Assembly: GCF_011046555.1 (NCBI RefSeq)
Contig: NZ_CP049246.1
Coordinates: forward strand, 868,001-932,000
Reading direction: 5' to 3'
DNA from: Sphingobacterium lactis
GTDB lineage: Bacteria > Bacteroidota > Bacteroidia > Sphingobacteriales > Sphingobacteriaceae
Length of the DNA: 64,000 bases
Both the position numbers and the translations under genes were made by a program. Each line of letters opens with the position of its first letter. Positions within the stretch are counted from its first letter, which is position 1. The notes beneath the pieces are model-generated. The model did not search any database, was not told the origin of the DNA, and saw only the letters and a program-made list of their open reading frames with translations. Shown one piece after another: positions 53,792 through 63,200 of the stretch.

Positions 53792-54712
53792 ATGCGCGGA
53801 CTAGTTACAAAATCTACAGGCAGTTGGTATCAGGTACTTGACGAGAACGGAAATCGCTACGAATGTAGGATTAAAGGGAAATTCAGGACGCAGGGTATCA
53901 AAACCACCAATCCGGTTGCGGTTGGTGACTGGGTGGATTTTGAAGTGGAACATGGTCAACAGAGTGCGGTGATTACCAAACTGGAGCCCCGTAAGAATTA
54001 CATTATCCGGCGATCGGTAAATCTCTCCAAGCAGACCCAGATTATCGGTGCTAACTTAGATCTTGCCCTATTGGTTGTTACATTGGCCTCCCCGCCGACA
54101 TCAACCGGTTTTATCGATCGATTCCTGGTCACGGCGGAAGCCTATAGCATTCCAGCAGCTTTGGTATTCAATAAGCTCGACCTATTCTCAGAGGAAGGCT
54201 TGGAAATTCTACAAGTCTACATGGATATCTATGAAAACCTGGGCTACCCTTGCTTTGCCGTTTCTGCCCTGGAAAAAGAAAACATAGAACCCCTTAAAGA
54301 GTTGCTGAAGGATAAGATCACGCTGGTCTCTGGGCATTCAGGGGTTGGCAAATCCACCCTGATCAATTCGCTTATCCCGGATCTCAACTTGAAAACGGGA
54401 GATATCTCGGAATGGTCCGATAAGGGAAAGCATACGACAACCTTTGCGGAAATGTTGGACCTGCCATTCGGCGGTAAATTGATTGATACCCCCGGGATCC
54501 GTGAGCTCGGCATCGTGGATATTGAACCGCAGGAGCTCTCGCATTACTTTCCGGAAATGAGAAAGCTGATGAACCAATGTAAATTCCACAATTGCAGGCA
54601 TATCAATGAGCCTGGTTGTGTCGTTCTGGAAGCGGTTGAAAATGGTGATATCGAGCCATCCCGTTATGACAGTTACCTGTCTATTTACGGGAATGAGAAC
54701 AATAGAAATTAA
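53792..54712 (+). CDS. rsgA: Ribosome small-subunit GTPase RsgA
   Basis: 306 residues from the ATG at 53792 (MRGLVTKSTGSWY); the frame is open 36 bases further up without a usual start. OB-fold N-terminus, circularly permuted GTPase with G4 VFNKLDLF, G1 SGHSGVGKSTLINSL, G2/G3 TTTFAEML and DTPGIRELG, and the zinc finger CKFHNCRHINEPGC. RsgA helps late 30S subunit maturation and GTPase release. Divergent from polA over about 110 bases. Confidence 0.95.
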   Translation: MRGLVTKSTGSWYQVLDENGNRYECRIKGKFRTQGIKTTNPVAVGDWVDFEVEHGQQSAVITKLEPRKNYIIRRSVNLSKQTQIIGANLDLALLVVTLASPPTSTGFIDRFLVTAEAYSIPAALVFNKLDLFSEEGLEILQVYMDIYENLGYPCFAVSALEKENIEPLKELLKDKITLVSGHSGVGKSTLINSLIPDLNLKTGDISEWSDKGKHTTTFAEMLDLPFGGKLIDTPGIRELGIVDIEPQELSHYFPEMRKLMNQCKFHNCRHINEPGCVVLEAVENGDIEPSRYDSYLSIYGNENNRN

Positions 54713-54859
54713 TCGTGCTATTCCCTTTTGATTCAGTTAGTTTACAATAAGGGTATCAAAATTCGACAAGCAGGAAAATTTATTTTTCAATTTAAACATA
54801 ATGGCTGTATTATTGTTTTATAGTACTAAGTATTATTGAAAACCTTTTTGTTTGAATTT

Positions 54860-56674
54860 ATGAAACCGATTTGGAAGTGGATCATTGGGATTTTATTGCT
54901 CTTGATTATAGGAGTAGTGTGTGTTGGGTGGTATTATAGCCGCAATTGGAAGCCATTGGTGGAGGAAAAACTGAAAGAAACCGTGGCCAAATCTACAAAT
55001 GGGCTTTATTCGTTGAAATACGATGACCTAGATTTGAATATTACCTTGGGAAATGCGACCCTCAAAAATGCAGAACTTATCCCAGATTCGGCCGTATATC
55101 AGCGTATGGTTCAAGCCAAGGAAGCCCCGAACAGTAGGTTCCACATCAAACTCTCTTCGCTGAAGGTAAGGCGTTTCAATATCTGGGATATCATTAAGAA
55201 CCGCAAACTGTACATCAAACGTATTGAATTTGACTCACCGGATATCCACATGATGTCCGAACGTCATGCTTACAACGATACGATCCAGCCAAAGGAAACA
55301 AAAACCCTGTACGATAATATCAAGGATGTCTTCAGTTCCATCAATGTGAAGGATATTGAAATCGAAAATGTAAAGTTCAAGTTTTCCAAGATCGAGGAGG
55401 GTAAATCCAGTGATATTGTTTTGGACAGTGTCGGCATTAAAGTACACGATATTTTGGTGGACGAGGCTTCCATAAAGGATACCACGCGCTTATTTTATAC
55501 GAAAATGGTCGAAGTCGAGGTGCCGAAGTTCTCGTATGATCTGTCCAATGGCATTTACCGAGCAAAATTTGATCGCCTCGTGTTGAACACACAAGACCAA
55601 AATGTCCTGCTGACGAAAGCAGAATATGCCCCGAAAATGAGCAAAGCCGCTTACTTCAAAGCGCGTAATGAAAACATCACCATGGCCGTCATGAAATTCG
55701 ATACCCTTCGTTTTGAAAAACTCGATTTCAAAGAACTGATCGATAACCAGCAGACCATTGCACAAAATGTGCAGATTAAGAATGGATCCGTCTCCCTCTA
55801 TAACGATAAGCGCTATCCAAAGAAATCCGTTTCCAAGGTTGGAAAATCACCTCATCAGCAATTGATGAAAGCGAAACAATTGATCCGGATCGACACGGTA
55901 TTCGTGGATAATGTTGATGTGCTATATGGGGAAATGAGCGGCAAATTCCATAAGGAGGGAGTTATTACCTTTACCAATGCCAAAGGAACTTTGACCAATG
56001 TGACGAATGACAGTACTCATTTGATCAAGGATAAAATGATGCGGGCCAATTTAAGTGCAAACATTATGGGCTCCGGTTTACTTTCCGCTCAGTTTGGTTT
56101 CGACATGTTGAGCAAAGATGGGTACCATACCTATAAAGGTACTTTGGGCAGGATGCAAGCACCTGCCTTCAATAAGATCTTAACACCCCTATTGAATGTC
56201 GGCATCAAATCGGGAAATATCCGAAAGGTAAGTTTTAATATGCAGGGTAATGACCATAGAAACTGGGGAGATTTCCGTTTCGATTATGACCATTTGAAGG
56301 TTGACCTTTTAAATTCCATGGGCGAGGACATGAGCCGAACCCGCAAAGGTATCCTATCGTTTGTGGTGAACAATATCCTGATCAATGACAGTAACCCGGA
56401 TGCCAATGAAAAATACCATATCGGGAAAGTAAATTACCGACGTGTTCCCGAGCATACCTTCTTCAAGACTTTATGGCAAAGTTTACTCGAAGGGATCAAG
56501 CAATGTGCGGGTATCAGTAAGGAAAGGGAAGCAAAATTAATGGGCGCTGCAGAAACCGGTAAAGAGGTTGTTGATGAGACCAAAGGCGTGATCAAGAAAA
56601 CTGGTAATTTCTTCAAGGGACTTTTCAAGAAAAAGGATAAAGGCGAAGAAGAAGAAAAGAAGGACGAAAAGTAG
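54860..56674 (+). CDS. AsmA-like/DUF748-type membrane-anchored protein
   Basis: 604 residues from the ATG at 54860 (MKPIWKWIIGILLLLIIGVV); a TTG eight codons earlier is possible. A single N-terminal transmembrane helix is followed by a long beta-rich periplasmic part (LKYDDLDLNITLGNATLKNAEL, KLSSLKVRRFNIWD, IRIDTVFVDNVDVLYGE), the repeating pattern of AsmA-like proteins implicated in lipid transport between membranes. The C-terminal ~60 residues are Lys/Glu-rich and low-complexity. No partner gene identifies its exact role. Confidence 0.78.
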   Translation: MKPIWKWIIGILLLLIIGVVCVGWYYSRNWKPLVEEKLKETVAKSTNGLYSLKYDDLDLNITLGNATLKNAELIPDSAVYQRMVQAKEAPNSRFHIKLSSLKVRRFNIWDIIKNRKLYIKRIEFDSPDIHMMSERHAYNDTIQPKETKTLYDNIKDVFSSINVKDIEIENVKFKFSKIEEGKSSDIVLDSVGIKVHDILVDEASIKDTTRLFYTKMVEVEVPKFSYDLSNGIYRAKFDRLVLNTQDQNVLLTKAEYAPKMSKAAYFKARNENITMAVMKFDTLRFEKLDFKELIDNQQTIAQNVQIKNGSVSLYNDKRYPKKSVSKVGKSPHQQLMKAKQLIRIDTVFVDNVDVLYGEMSGKFHKEGVITFTNAKGTLTNVTNDSTHLIKDKMMRANLSANIMGSGLLSAQFGFDMLSKDGYHTYKGTLGRMQAPAFNKILTPLLNVGIKSGNIRKVSFNMQGNDHRNWGDFRFDYDHLKVDLLNSMGEDMSRTRKGILSFVVNNILINDSNPDANEKYHIGKVNYRRVPEHTFFKTLWQSLLEGIKQCAGISKEREAKLMGAAETGKEVVDETKGVIKKTGNFFKGLFKKKDKGEEEEKKDEK

Positions 56675-56724
56675 AAGTAGTTTCACGTGAAAGATTGCAT
56701 TCCTTGCTTTTAGTTAGTAATTCC

Positions 56725-56732
56725 TATGTTTG
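56725..56732 (+). promoter_or_regulatory. Promoter (-7) of the TrkH-type gene
   Basis: TATGTTTG with TTG 18 bases upstream (56704-56706); six bases before the ATG. Confidence 0.65.
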
Positions 56733-56738
56733 TAGTTC

Positions 56739-58523
56739 ATGGATTCCATTTTTAGTTTTCTAAAATATCTCTTCCGATACAAAAAAGGAATTGTCGATCA
56801 GGTTGTTTTTTATGCCAGCCTGCTAAGTACCATTGTCATGGTGCTGCATGTTGGCTACATCACCAATCCGGAAATTGCCGACATCACCCAAAGAATCGTC
56901 GTCGCTTCCTATTATGGGTTGTTCCTGTTTGAGATCTTTCGGACGGTATCCTCGATTTTGGTGGCACGGCGGATCACTATGGCCCATTATTCGGGGGTAC
57001 TGGTCAGCGCATATTTTCTCCTCATTTTCCTTTCCCGGCACAGCGGGGGGCTGCTATCCAGCTTTGCAAAGGATGAATGGCTCTATTTGGGTATTGCCAT
57101 TATCTTTATTTCTGAGCTTTCCAAAAGCAGCTTATTCTTCGATAACTTTTATTTCAATCCTACCATTCTCTTTGTTGTCAGCTTTCTGGGGTTGATCGTC
57201 CTTGGAGCATTTCTGTTGATGCTGCCCCGGACAACCTTGGAAGCACCATTGAGCTTTGTGGATGCCTTTTTTATGGCCACCAGTGCCGTCTGTATCACAG
57301 GTCTTTCGGTAACGGACATATCCACGAATTTCTCGGTATTTGGCCAATCCGTGATCATGGCCCTTATCCAGGTCGGCGGACTCGGGATTATGACGTTTAC
57401 CGGATTCTTTGGCTATTTCTTTTCCGGCGGATTTTCCTTTAAGAATCAGCTGATGTTCGGCGAGATTTTGGGCGAGAATAAATTGAATTCCGTGATATCA
57501 ACGCTATTGACCATTATTTTCATTACCCTGCTTTTCGAATTTATAGGTGCAATCCTGATTTTCTTCTCCTTGGAGGCTAAGCATTTCGATTCTATTGGCG
57601 AGCGTATATTTTTCGCTGCTTTCCACGCGATTTCGGGATTCTGTAATTCCGGATTCACGATCGTTAAGGATGGTATCAATAGCGACACGTACCGGTTCAA
57701 CTATAATTTCCAGTTGGCCGTAGCCGCGATGTTTATCCTGGGTAGCTTCGGTTTCGGAACAATCTTTAATTTATATACGCTGGTCAAGGAGCGGATCAAT
57801 GCCCTGATCTGTAAGTTTATCAAAAAGCAAAATTATAGGCATAAACCTCAGGTTTTCACCTTCAATTCCCGATTTGTGGTATTGTGCAATGTTATCGTGA
57901 TCATCTTGGCTACCGTATCGTATTATTTTCTGGAAAAGGACCATTCCCTAATGGCGGACAAATCGGCCTATGGAGATTGGGTTACTTCGATTTTTATGGC
58001 CAATTCGGCTCGATCTGCAGGATTCAATAGTGTTGATATCAATTTTGTGAACATTCCAACGTTGATCATGATCGTTACACTGATGTGGATCGGTGTATCT
58101 CCGGGATCGACGGGTGGTGGGGTCAAGGTCACTACCATTGCCATTGCGCTGATGAATATTGTGGCGCTTGCCCGTGGGAAGGAATCCATAGAGATATTTA
58201 AACGGAAGATCGCCTCTGAATCGGTGAATAAGGCCTTCGCCATTATTCTACTTTCAGTCCTGACGATTACACTCAGCTTTATCCTGCTGAACTTTGCCGA
58301 TCCGGAGCAGCAGATGATTCCGTTGCTGTTCGAAACGGTATCGGCGTATACCACTTGTGGATTGTCGCTGGGCATTACTGCCTCGCTGTCGGCCACGAGT
58401 AAGATTATTTTGATGTTCACGATGTTTGTCGGACGAGTGGGCATGTTAACACTCTTGGTGGCATTTATCAAAAACACGAAAAACAAGAGTTATATTTATC
58501 CAACGGAAAAGATTTTGTTTTAA
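56739..58523 (+). CDS. TrkH-family potassium transporter subunit
   Basis: 594 residues with about 10-12 hydrophobic helices. The four P-loop-like selectivity regions are recognisable: ATSAVCITGLSVTD, HAISGFCNSGFTIV, NSARSAGFNSVD and VSAYTTCGLSLG, as in TrkH/KtrB. It forms the K+ pore in the inner membrane. The TrkA-type regulatory partner follows 5 bases downstream. The mRNA may be nearly leaderless. It has about 120 extra residues at the N-terminus compared with KtrB. Confidence 0.93.
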   Translation: MDSIFSFLKYLFRYKKGIVDQVVFYASLLSTIVMVLHVGYITNPEIADITQRIVVASYYGLFLFEIFRTVSSILVARRITMAHYSGVLVSAYFLLIFLSRHSGGLLSSFAKDEWLYLGIAIIFISELSKSSLFFDNFYFNPTILFVVSFLGLIVLGAFLLMLPRTTLEAPLSFVDAFFMATSAVCITGLSVTDISTNFSVFGQSVIMALIQVGGLGIMTFTGFFGYFFSGGFSFKNQLMFGEILGENKLNSVISTLLTIIFITLLFEFIGAILIFFSLEAKHFDSIGERIFFAAFHAISGFCNSGFTIVKDGINSDTYRFNYNFQLAVAAMFILGSFGFGTIFNLYTLVKERINALICKFIKKQNYRHKPQVFTFNSRFVVLCNVIVIILATVSYYFLEKDHSLMADKSAYGDWVTSIFMANSARSAGFNSVDINFVNIPTLIMIVTLMWIGVSPGSTGGGVKVTTIAIALMNIVALARGKESIEIFKRKIASESVNKAFAIILLSVLTITLSFILLNFADPEQQMIPLLFETVSAYTTCGLSLGITASLSATSKIILMFTMFVGRVGMLTLLVAFIKNTKNKSYIYPTEKILF

Positions 58524-58528
58524 TAGGT

Positions 58529-59215
58529 ATGAAGTATATTGTATTAGGTTTAGGGCATTTTGGGCGATCTTTGGCGATCCACCTGACAGAGTTGGGTCAT
58601 GAGGTTATTGCGGCGGATAAGAATCTGGCAATTGTTGAACAGACCAAGGACAGGATTACCCACACGGTCTGCTTGGACAGCACGGATAAGGATGCGGTGA
58701 GCTCGTTGCCCCTTCGGGAAAGCAATGCGGTCATCGTGGCCATCGGCGAGGAAGAAGGCGCCAGCCTCTTGACGGTTGCTCTATTGAAACAGCTGAAAGT
58801 CAAGCGGATTATTGGTCGGGTCGTATCTGATCTTCAGAAAACGGTATTGGAGGCCATGAACATCGATGAGTACATCATGCCGGAGGAAGAAGCCGCTGAA
58901 CGGTTGGCCATGCGCCTGGATAATATCGATATTGTCGATTCCTTTAAGGTTTCCGACAAATACTCCATCATTGAAACGAAAGTACCGACCAAATATGTGG
59001 GCAAAACCCTAAAAGAGGCAGATTTGACCAATAAATATAAAGTAATCGTGCTAACTACGGTCCACGTAGAAAGTGAAACCCAAAAGGACGGCTCCAACCG
59101 AATCAACAAAGAGGCCTCGGGAATCGCAAAATCCGATACCCTCCTGCAAGAAAATGACCTATTGGTTCTATTTGGCGAATTGTCCAATATCAAAGACCTA
59201 ATCCAAAAGGGGTAA
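58529..59215 (+). CDS. TrkA/KtrA-type RCK regulatory subunit
   Basis: 228 residues. RCK_N Rossmann domain with YIVLGLGHFGRSLAIHLTEL and the acidic adenosine-binding residue after beta-2 (VIAADKN), VCLDSTDKDAV, then an RCK_C domain (about 140-225, KVPTKYVGKTLKEADLTNKY, LLVLFGELSNI). It gates the adjacent TrkH channel in response to nucleotides. Five bases after the TrkH gene, clearly one operon. Confidence 0.95.
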   Translation: MKYIVLGLGHFGRSLAIHLTELGHEVIAADKNLAIVEQTKDRITHTVCLDSTDKDAVSSLPLRESNAVIVAIGEEEGASLLTVALLKQLKVKRIIGRVVSDLQKTVLEAMNIDEYIMPEEEAAERLAMRLDNIDIVDSFKVSDKYSIIETKVPTKYVGKTLKEADLTNKYKVIVLTTVHVESETQKDGSNRINKEASGIAKSDTLLQENDLLVLFGELSNIKDLIQKG

Positions 59216-59309
59216 AATCCCCCTTTTGGAACGAAGGACTCTCTACAATTGAGATTACATCCTGCTAATCTTAATCCACCGCTGCTAAATAGTCCCTGTT
59301 ATGAATCAG

Positions 59310-59413
59310 ATAACATCGCACATCTCACGTCTCTTATCCCCCATCTATTCTCCCCCTTTGCAATTCCCGCTTTCTATCTCACATCTCATATCTCATATCT
59401 CACATCTATTTCC
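59310..59413 (+). repeat. TCTCA(T/C)ATCTCA low-complexity array
   Basis: Degenerate units such as CATCTCATATCTCATATCTC in the intergenic gap, related to patches near 27180, 31080 and 63780. A TATTTTTG -7 box (59414-59421) directly follows and probably serves the YfhO gene. Confidence 0.65.
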
Positions 59414-59451
59414 TATTTTTGGGGCTATATCATTAATAACCCTAGCAATAG

Positions 59452-61947
59452 ATGAAAAATTGGTTTAAGGAAAATCAGAACCACCTGATCATTATTGGCG
59501 TTTTCTTGCTGATGGTGGTCCTTTATTTTACTCCGGTGTGGCAAGGCAAAACTTTGCTCCAAAGTGACGTGATGCAGGCCAAAGGTAGCCAAAAGGAAAT
59601 CTTCGAATACAGAGAAAAGGATGGTAAGACCCCGTTATGGACAAATTCCATGTTCGGTGGGATGCCGACCTATCAAATATGGTACGACCATGCGAACAAT
59701 ATCACTACGCATATCGGACCAACCATCAGAGCGGTATTTCCGCCACCTTCCGATGTGCTTTTATTGTTCCTATTGGGCGGGTATTTCCTGTTTTCGGTAT
59801 TAAAACTGCGGCCCTGGGTGGCTGCATTGGGGGCGATAGCACTCGCTTTCTCGTCGTACAACATGATTTACGTGGAGGCAGGACACCTCAATAAGGCCTA
59901 TGCTATTGCCTATATGGCACCGATTATCGGTGCGGTTATCCTGTGTTACCGTGGCAGCAAGTTCTGGGGGCCATCTTTATTGGCGTTATTCCTGGCATTG
60001 GAAATCCGTGCAAACCACATCCAGATGACCTATTACCTATTCATTGCGCTCCTTATCTTGGTGGGTTTTGAATTGTACTATGCCATCCGTGATAAGAAAT
60101 TGAATAAATTCATCCAGGCAACGGGATTGCAGCTGATCGGTGTGGTCGTGGCTGTTTTGGTGAATGCTTCGGTGTTGTTCCCTACCTATGAATACAGTAA
60201 GTTGACCATCCGTGGAAAGGCGAACATCGAAAAAACGGACAGCGATGGAAAAAGTTCCGCTGGTCTGGAAAAGGAATATGCCTATGCTTGGAGCCAAGGG
60301 GTGGGAGAGAACATCACCTTCCTGATCCCGAATGCGTATGGCGGTAGGAATACGGGCGTGAACTTAACGGAAGAATCCAATACGGTAAAATCCCTGACCA
60401 AATTGGGCATGCCTGAAAGCCAGGCCATCCAATTTGCAAACGGAGCATTGCCATCCTATTGGGGCGAGAAGTCCATTACTTCCGGGCCATGGTATTTTGG
60501 AGCCGGTATTATGTTCCTGTTCGTGCTTGCCCTGTTTGTTGTTAAGGATCGCCTGAAATGGTGGATTCTTTCCGCAACGATCCTGACAATTTTCTTGGCA
60601 TTTGGTAAACACCTGCCCTTTATATCCGATCTATTCTTCGATTACTTCCCGATGTACAACAAGTTCAGGGCTGTAGAATCCATTCTGGTCATCCCTTCGG
60701 TCCTAATTCCGTTATTGGCGGTGATGGGCTTGAATGAGATCATCACGCGTGGAAGTGAAATCCCGGACCTGCAGAAGAAGGTATTATATTCCGGAGCCGG
60801 TGTTGCGGTTGTCTGTTTGGCGATCGCTCTGATGCCGAATCTATTGGATCTGCGCAATTCCCAACATCAGGAATTTGTGGCTGCTCTTCAGCAGAATGTG
60901 GGTGATGCGACCATTTCCAACGAGTTGGTGAGTGCATTATTGAAAGATCGTGCAGATATGGCCTCAAAGGATGCATGGCGTTCCTTCTTCATTGTGGCAT
61001 TGACTTTTGCTTTTGTGTGGTTCTTCATCAAGAAGAAACTCAACATGGCAGTTATGGTTGGCGCAATTGCGGTGATTACTTTGGTAGATCTTTGGTCCGT
61101 AGATAAACGGTACTTAAACAACGAGTCCTTTGTCGATAAGAGCATCTATGAAAAACCTATTCCTGAACGTGAAGTCGATCAATTGATCCATTTGGACAAG
61201 GATCTTTCTTACCGCGTTCTTGATCTGACGACAAGTCCATTCAATGATGCCAGTGCGTCTTATTTCCATAAAAGCTTTGGTGGTTACCATGCAGCCAAGC
61301 TGATGCGTTTCCAGGAAGTTTTGGAAAATCAGTTCAACGGCAACATCAATGAGGATGTATTGGATATGATGAATGTTCGCTACATCATCACCAAGGATCA
61401 ATCCAATAACTCCGATCGTATTTCCCGCCGCAGTTCGGCATTGGGTAATGCCTGGTTTGTCAATGGCGTAAAATTCGTCAATGGAAACAAGGCAGAGATG
61501 GATGCTTTGGGAACATTCGATCCACGGAAAGAAGCTATCGTTAATGAAGGCCTGAAAGGTGAGTTTGGTGACAAGACCATCGGTCAGCCGACCAATGCAC
61601 AGATCAAATTGGTCAGCTACCACCCGGATACCTTAAAATATGAATACTCGGCAGGCAACAATGTCTATGCTGTATTTTCTGAAATGTTCTACGATAAAGG
61701 CTGGAAAGCATACCTGGATGGCGAGGAAGTGCCGATTATTCGCACGAACTATCTGTTGCGCGGATTGGCCCTGCCGGGAGGAAACCATAAGGTTGAATTC
61801 GTATTCGAACCGGCATCCATGAAAATAAGTAACATGATTTCCCTGATTGCTTCCATTGTCCTTGTGCTTGGCTTAGGCTTGGCTGTTTGGCTTTCCCTGA
61901 AACATCGGAAAGAACGGACTGCGCCTCAGCAACCCAAGACGAAATAA
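59452..61947 (+). CDS. YfhO-family integral membrane protein
   Basis: 831 residues. About a dozen membrane helices in the first 560 residues (HLIIIGVFLLMVVLYFTPVW; LLLFLLGGYFLFSVLKL; FLALEIRANHIQMTYYLF), a periplasmic domain (ESFVDKSIYEKPIPEREVD, NVRYIITKDQSNN, YSAGNNVYAVFSEMFYDKGW) and a C-terminal helix with a basic tail. This is the YfhO fold, related to GT-C glycosyltransferases; in Bacillus YfhO helps glycosylate lipoteichoic acid. Substrate in this organism unknown. Monocistronic; the terminator lies within the 3' end of rnhB. Confidence 0.93.
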   Translation: MKNWFKENQNHLIIIGVFLLMVVLYFTPVWQGKTLLQSDVMQAKGSQKEIFEYREKDGKTPLWTNSMFGGMPTYQIWYDHANNITTHIGPTIRAVFPPPSDVLLLFLLGGYFLFSVLKLRPWVAALGAIALAFSSYNMIYVEAGHLNKAYAIAYMAPIIGAVILCYRGSKFWGPSLLALFLALEIRANHIQMTYYLFIALLILVGFELYYAIRDKKLNKFIQATGLQLIGVVVAVLVNASVLFPTYEYSKLTIRGKANIEKTDSDGKSSAGLEKEYAYAWSQGVGENITFLIPNAYGGRNTGVNLTEESNTVKSLTKLGMPESQAIQFANGALPSYWGEKSITSGPWYFGAGIMFLFVLALFVVKDRLKWWILSATILTIFLAFGKHLPFISDLFFDYFPMYNKFRAVESILVIPSVLIPLLAVMGLNEIITRGSEIPDLQKKVLYSGAGVAVVCLAIALMPNLLDLRNSQHQEFVAALQQNVGDATISNELVSALLKDRADMASKDAWRSFFIVALTFAFVWFFIKKKLNMAVMVGAIAVITLVDLWSVDKRYLNNESFVDKSIYEKPIPEREVDQLIHLDKDLSYRVLDLTTSPFNDASASYFHKSFGGYHAAKLMRFQEVLENQFNGNINEDVLDMMNVRYIITKDQSNNSDRISRRSSALGNAWFVNGVKFVNGNKAEMDALGTFDPRKEAIVNEGLKGEFGDKTIGQPTNAQIKLVSYHPDTLKYEYSAGNNVYAVFSEMFYDKGWKAYLDGEEVPIIRTNYLLRGLALPGGNHKVEFVFEPASMKISNMISLIASIVLVLGLGLAVWLSLKHRKERTAPQQPKTK

Positions 61948-61972
61948 GAAGTTAGTAAGATAAAATACGTTG

Positions 61973-62019
61973 AACCTTCAGAATAAGGATAGTTGTGGAT
62001 CCGAAACTCTGAAGGTTTT
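61973..62019 (+). terminator. YfhO terminator overlapping rnhB
   Basis: AACCTTCAGA (61973-61982) pairs with TCTGAAGGTT (62008-62017), followed by T; the right arm and loop lie inside the coding sequence of the convergent rnhB. Confidence 0.6.
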
Positions 62020-62589
62020 TCTATGGTGTGGGGTCAAGCCCAGTTGGATAACCGCTTGACGATGTTTAATCGTTGGATATCCTTTGTTTTTCAACCAATC
62101 ATAATCCGGGAAGTCATTTGCAATCCCTGCCATATATTCATCCCGATAGGTCTTCGCCAAGATGGAAGCCGCCGCAATGGATAGGTATTTTCCATCACCC
62201 TTTACGATACAGGTATAGGGAACCTGCTGATAGGGGATAAATTTATTGCCATCGATCAGGAGGTAGCCTGGCTTGATATTCAGGGCATCGAGCGCCTTGT
62301 GCATGGCAAGGTAGGACGCCTTATGGATGTTGATTTTATCGATCTCTTCGGCCGATACGCTTGCCACGGCATAGGCCAAGGCCTCCCGCTCGATGATCGG
62401 GCGTAATTCCATGCGTTTCTGTTCGGATAGTTTCTTCGAGTCATTCAAAATGGGGTTGCAATAGCCAACCGGAAAAATCACCGCTGCAGCAAATACAGGA
62501 CCCGCCAAGCACCCTCTTCCTGCCTCATCACATCCAGCCTCCACAAGAATTTCCTGATAGTGGGATAACAAAGAAATCGCTTTTTCCAT
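61978..62589 (-). CDS. rnhB: Ribonuclease HII
   Basis: 203 residues from the ATG at 62589 (MEKAISLLSHYQEIL); an upstream ATG seven codons away would lie across the promoter. Active-site motifs: VEAGCDEAGRGCLAGPVFAA with the DE pair, LNDSKKLSEQKR, LLIDGNKFIP and KGDGKYLSIAAASILAKTYRD. It removes ribonucleotides from DNA-RNA hybrids. The TATCTTTG box (62594-62601) is 4 bases from the ATG, suggesting leaderless translation. The C-terminus (YFIRS-type end VSDPQLSLF) is normal. Confidence 0.95.
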   Translation of the reverse strand: MEKAISLLSHYQEILVEAGCDEAGRGCLAGPVFAAAVIFPVGYCNPILNDSKKLSEQKRMELRPIIEREALAYAVASVSAEEIDKINIHKASYLAMHKALDALNIKPGYLLIDGNKFIPYQQVPYTCIVKGDGKYLSIAAASILAKTYRDEYMAGIANDFPDYDWLKNKGYPTIKHRQAVIQLGLTPHHRKTFRVSDPQLSLF

Positions 62590-62593
62590 ACAA

Positions 62594-62601
62594 CAAAGAT
62601 A
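62594..62601 (-). promoter_or_regulatory. -7 box of rnhB
   Basis: Minus strand TATCTTTG, 4 bases from the start codon; no obvious -33. Confidence 0.55.
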
Positions 62602-62792
62602 GGGCATCACAAGGAGAAATGGTAATGGTTAATAATGTGAGCCTTACATTGCCCTTATCTTATAATCCAATCCATCACCCGAATTCCCCTTCGAACCATA
62701 ACCCACCTCAAACCAAAAAATTTATTTGAGTCATATTATATTGGTCAAAACAATCCAGTAGATGAAAAAGGCCAGGATCGGATTATAAATAG

Positions 62793-62800
62793 TAAATTTG
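62793..62800 (+). promoter_or_regulatory. -7 box of the secreted nucleotidyltransferase-like gene
   Basis: TAAATTTG, 7 bases before the ATG at 62808; no clear -33. Confidence 0.5.
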
Positions 62801-62807
62801 CAACTGA

Positions 62808-63200
62808 ATGAAAAGGTTAATCAGCATATTTATTTTACTGTTTTTGGTGGGCAATAGCTTCGCCAAGAATGCTGATTTTTTGGGTGTAAGGGAAGTAGTT
62901 GCCGCTAAGACGAGTACGAACGTTTTATCCAAAGGAGACCTGTTGAGAATTGAAAACGCAGCAATACGAATTAACAAACCCATTACAGTTATGGGTAGTC
63001 GAGCAAAAGGTACAGCAGGGGCATATTCTGATTGGGATTATTTAATACCAGGGCTTAATAGTAAAAATTGGAATACTATTAAAAACTCCTTGCCTGATTC
63101 TCGTTCGATTTTGGATAATACACCTCGAAATATAGATATTTTTAAAGGACCTCTTGATGGAACAAAACCTCATATAATAATAAACCCTCGCCTTAAATAA
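62808..63200 (+). CDS. Secreted nucleotidyltransferase-fold protein (polymorphic-toxin-like)
   Basis: 130 residues. Signal peptide MKRLISIFILLFLVGNSFA (cleavage near 19). Then LSKGDLLRIENAAIRINKPI, the nucleotidyltransferase core VMGSRAKGTAGAYSDWDYLI with G63-S64 and D75-x-D77, and a third acidic residue in PRNIDIF (D110), ending PLDGTKPHIIINP. This is the pattern I know from C-terminal toxin domains of Rhs/polymorphic toxins, but here it is free-standing and directly exported. The downstream gene overlaps by one base (TAATG) and looks like its immunity protein. Activity is inferred; AT-rich DNA suggests transfer. Confidence 0.75.
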   Translation: MKRLISIFILLFLVGNSFAKNADFLGVREVVAAKTSTNVLSKGDLLRIENAAIRINKPITVMGSRAKGTAGAYSDWDYLIPGLNSKNWNTIKNSLPDSRSILDNTPRNIDIFKGPLDGTKPHIIINPRLK

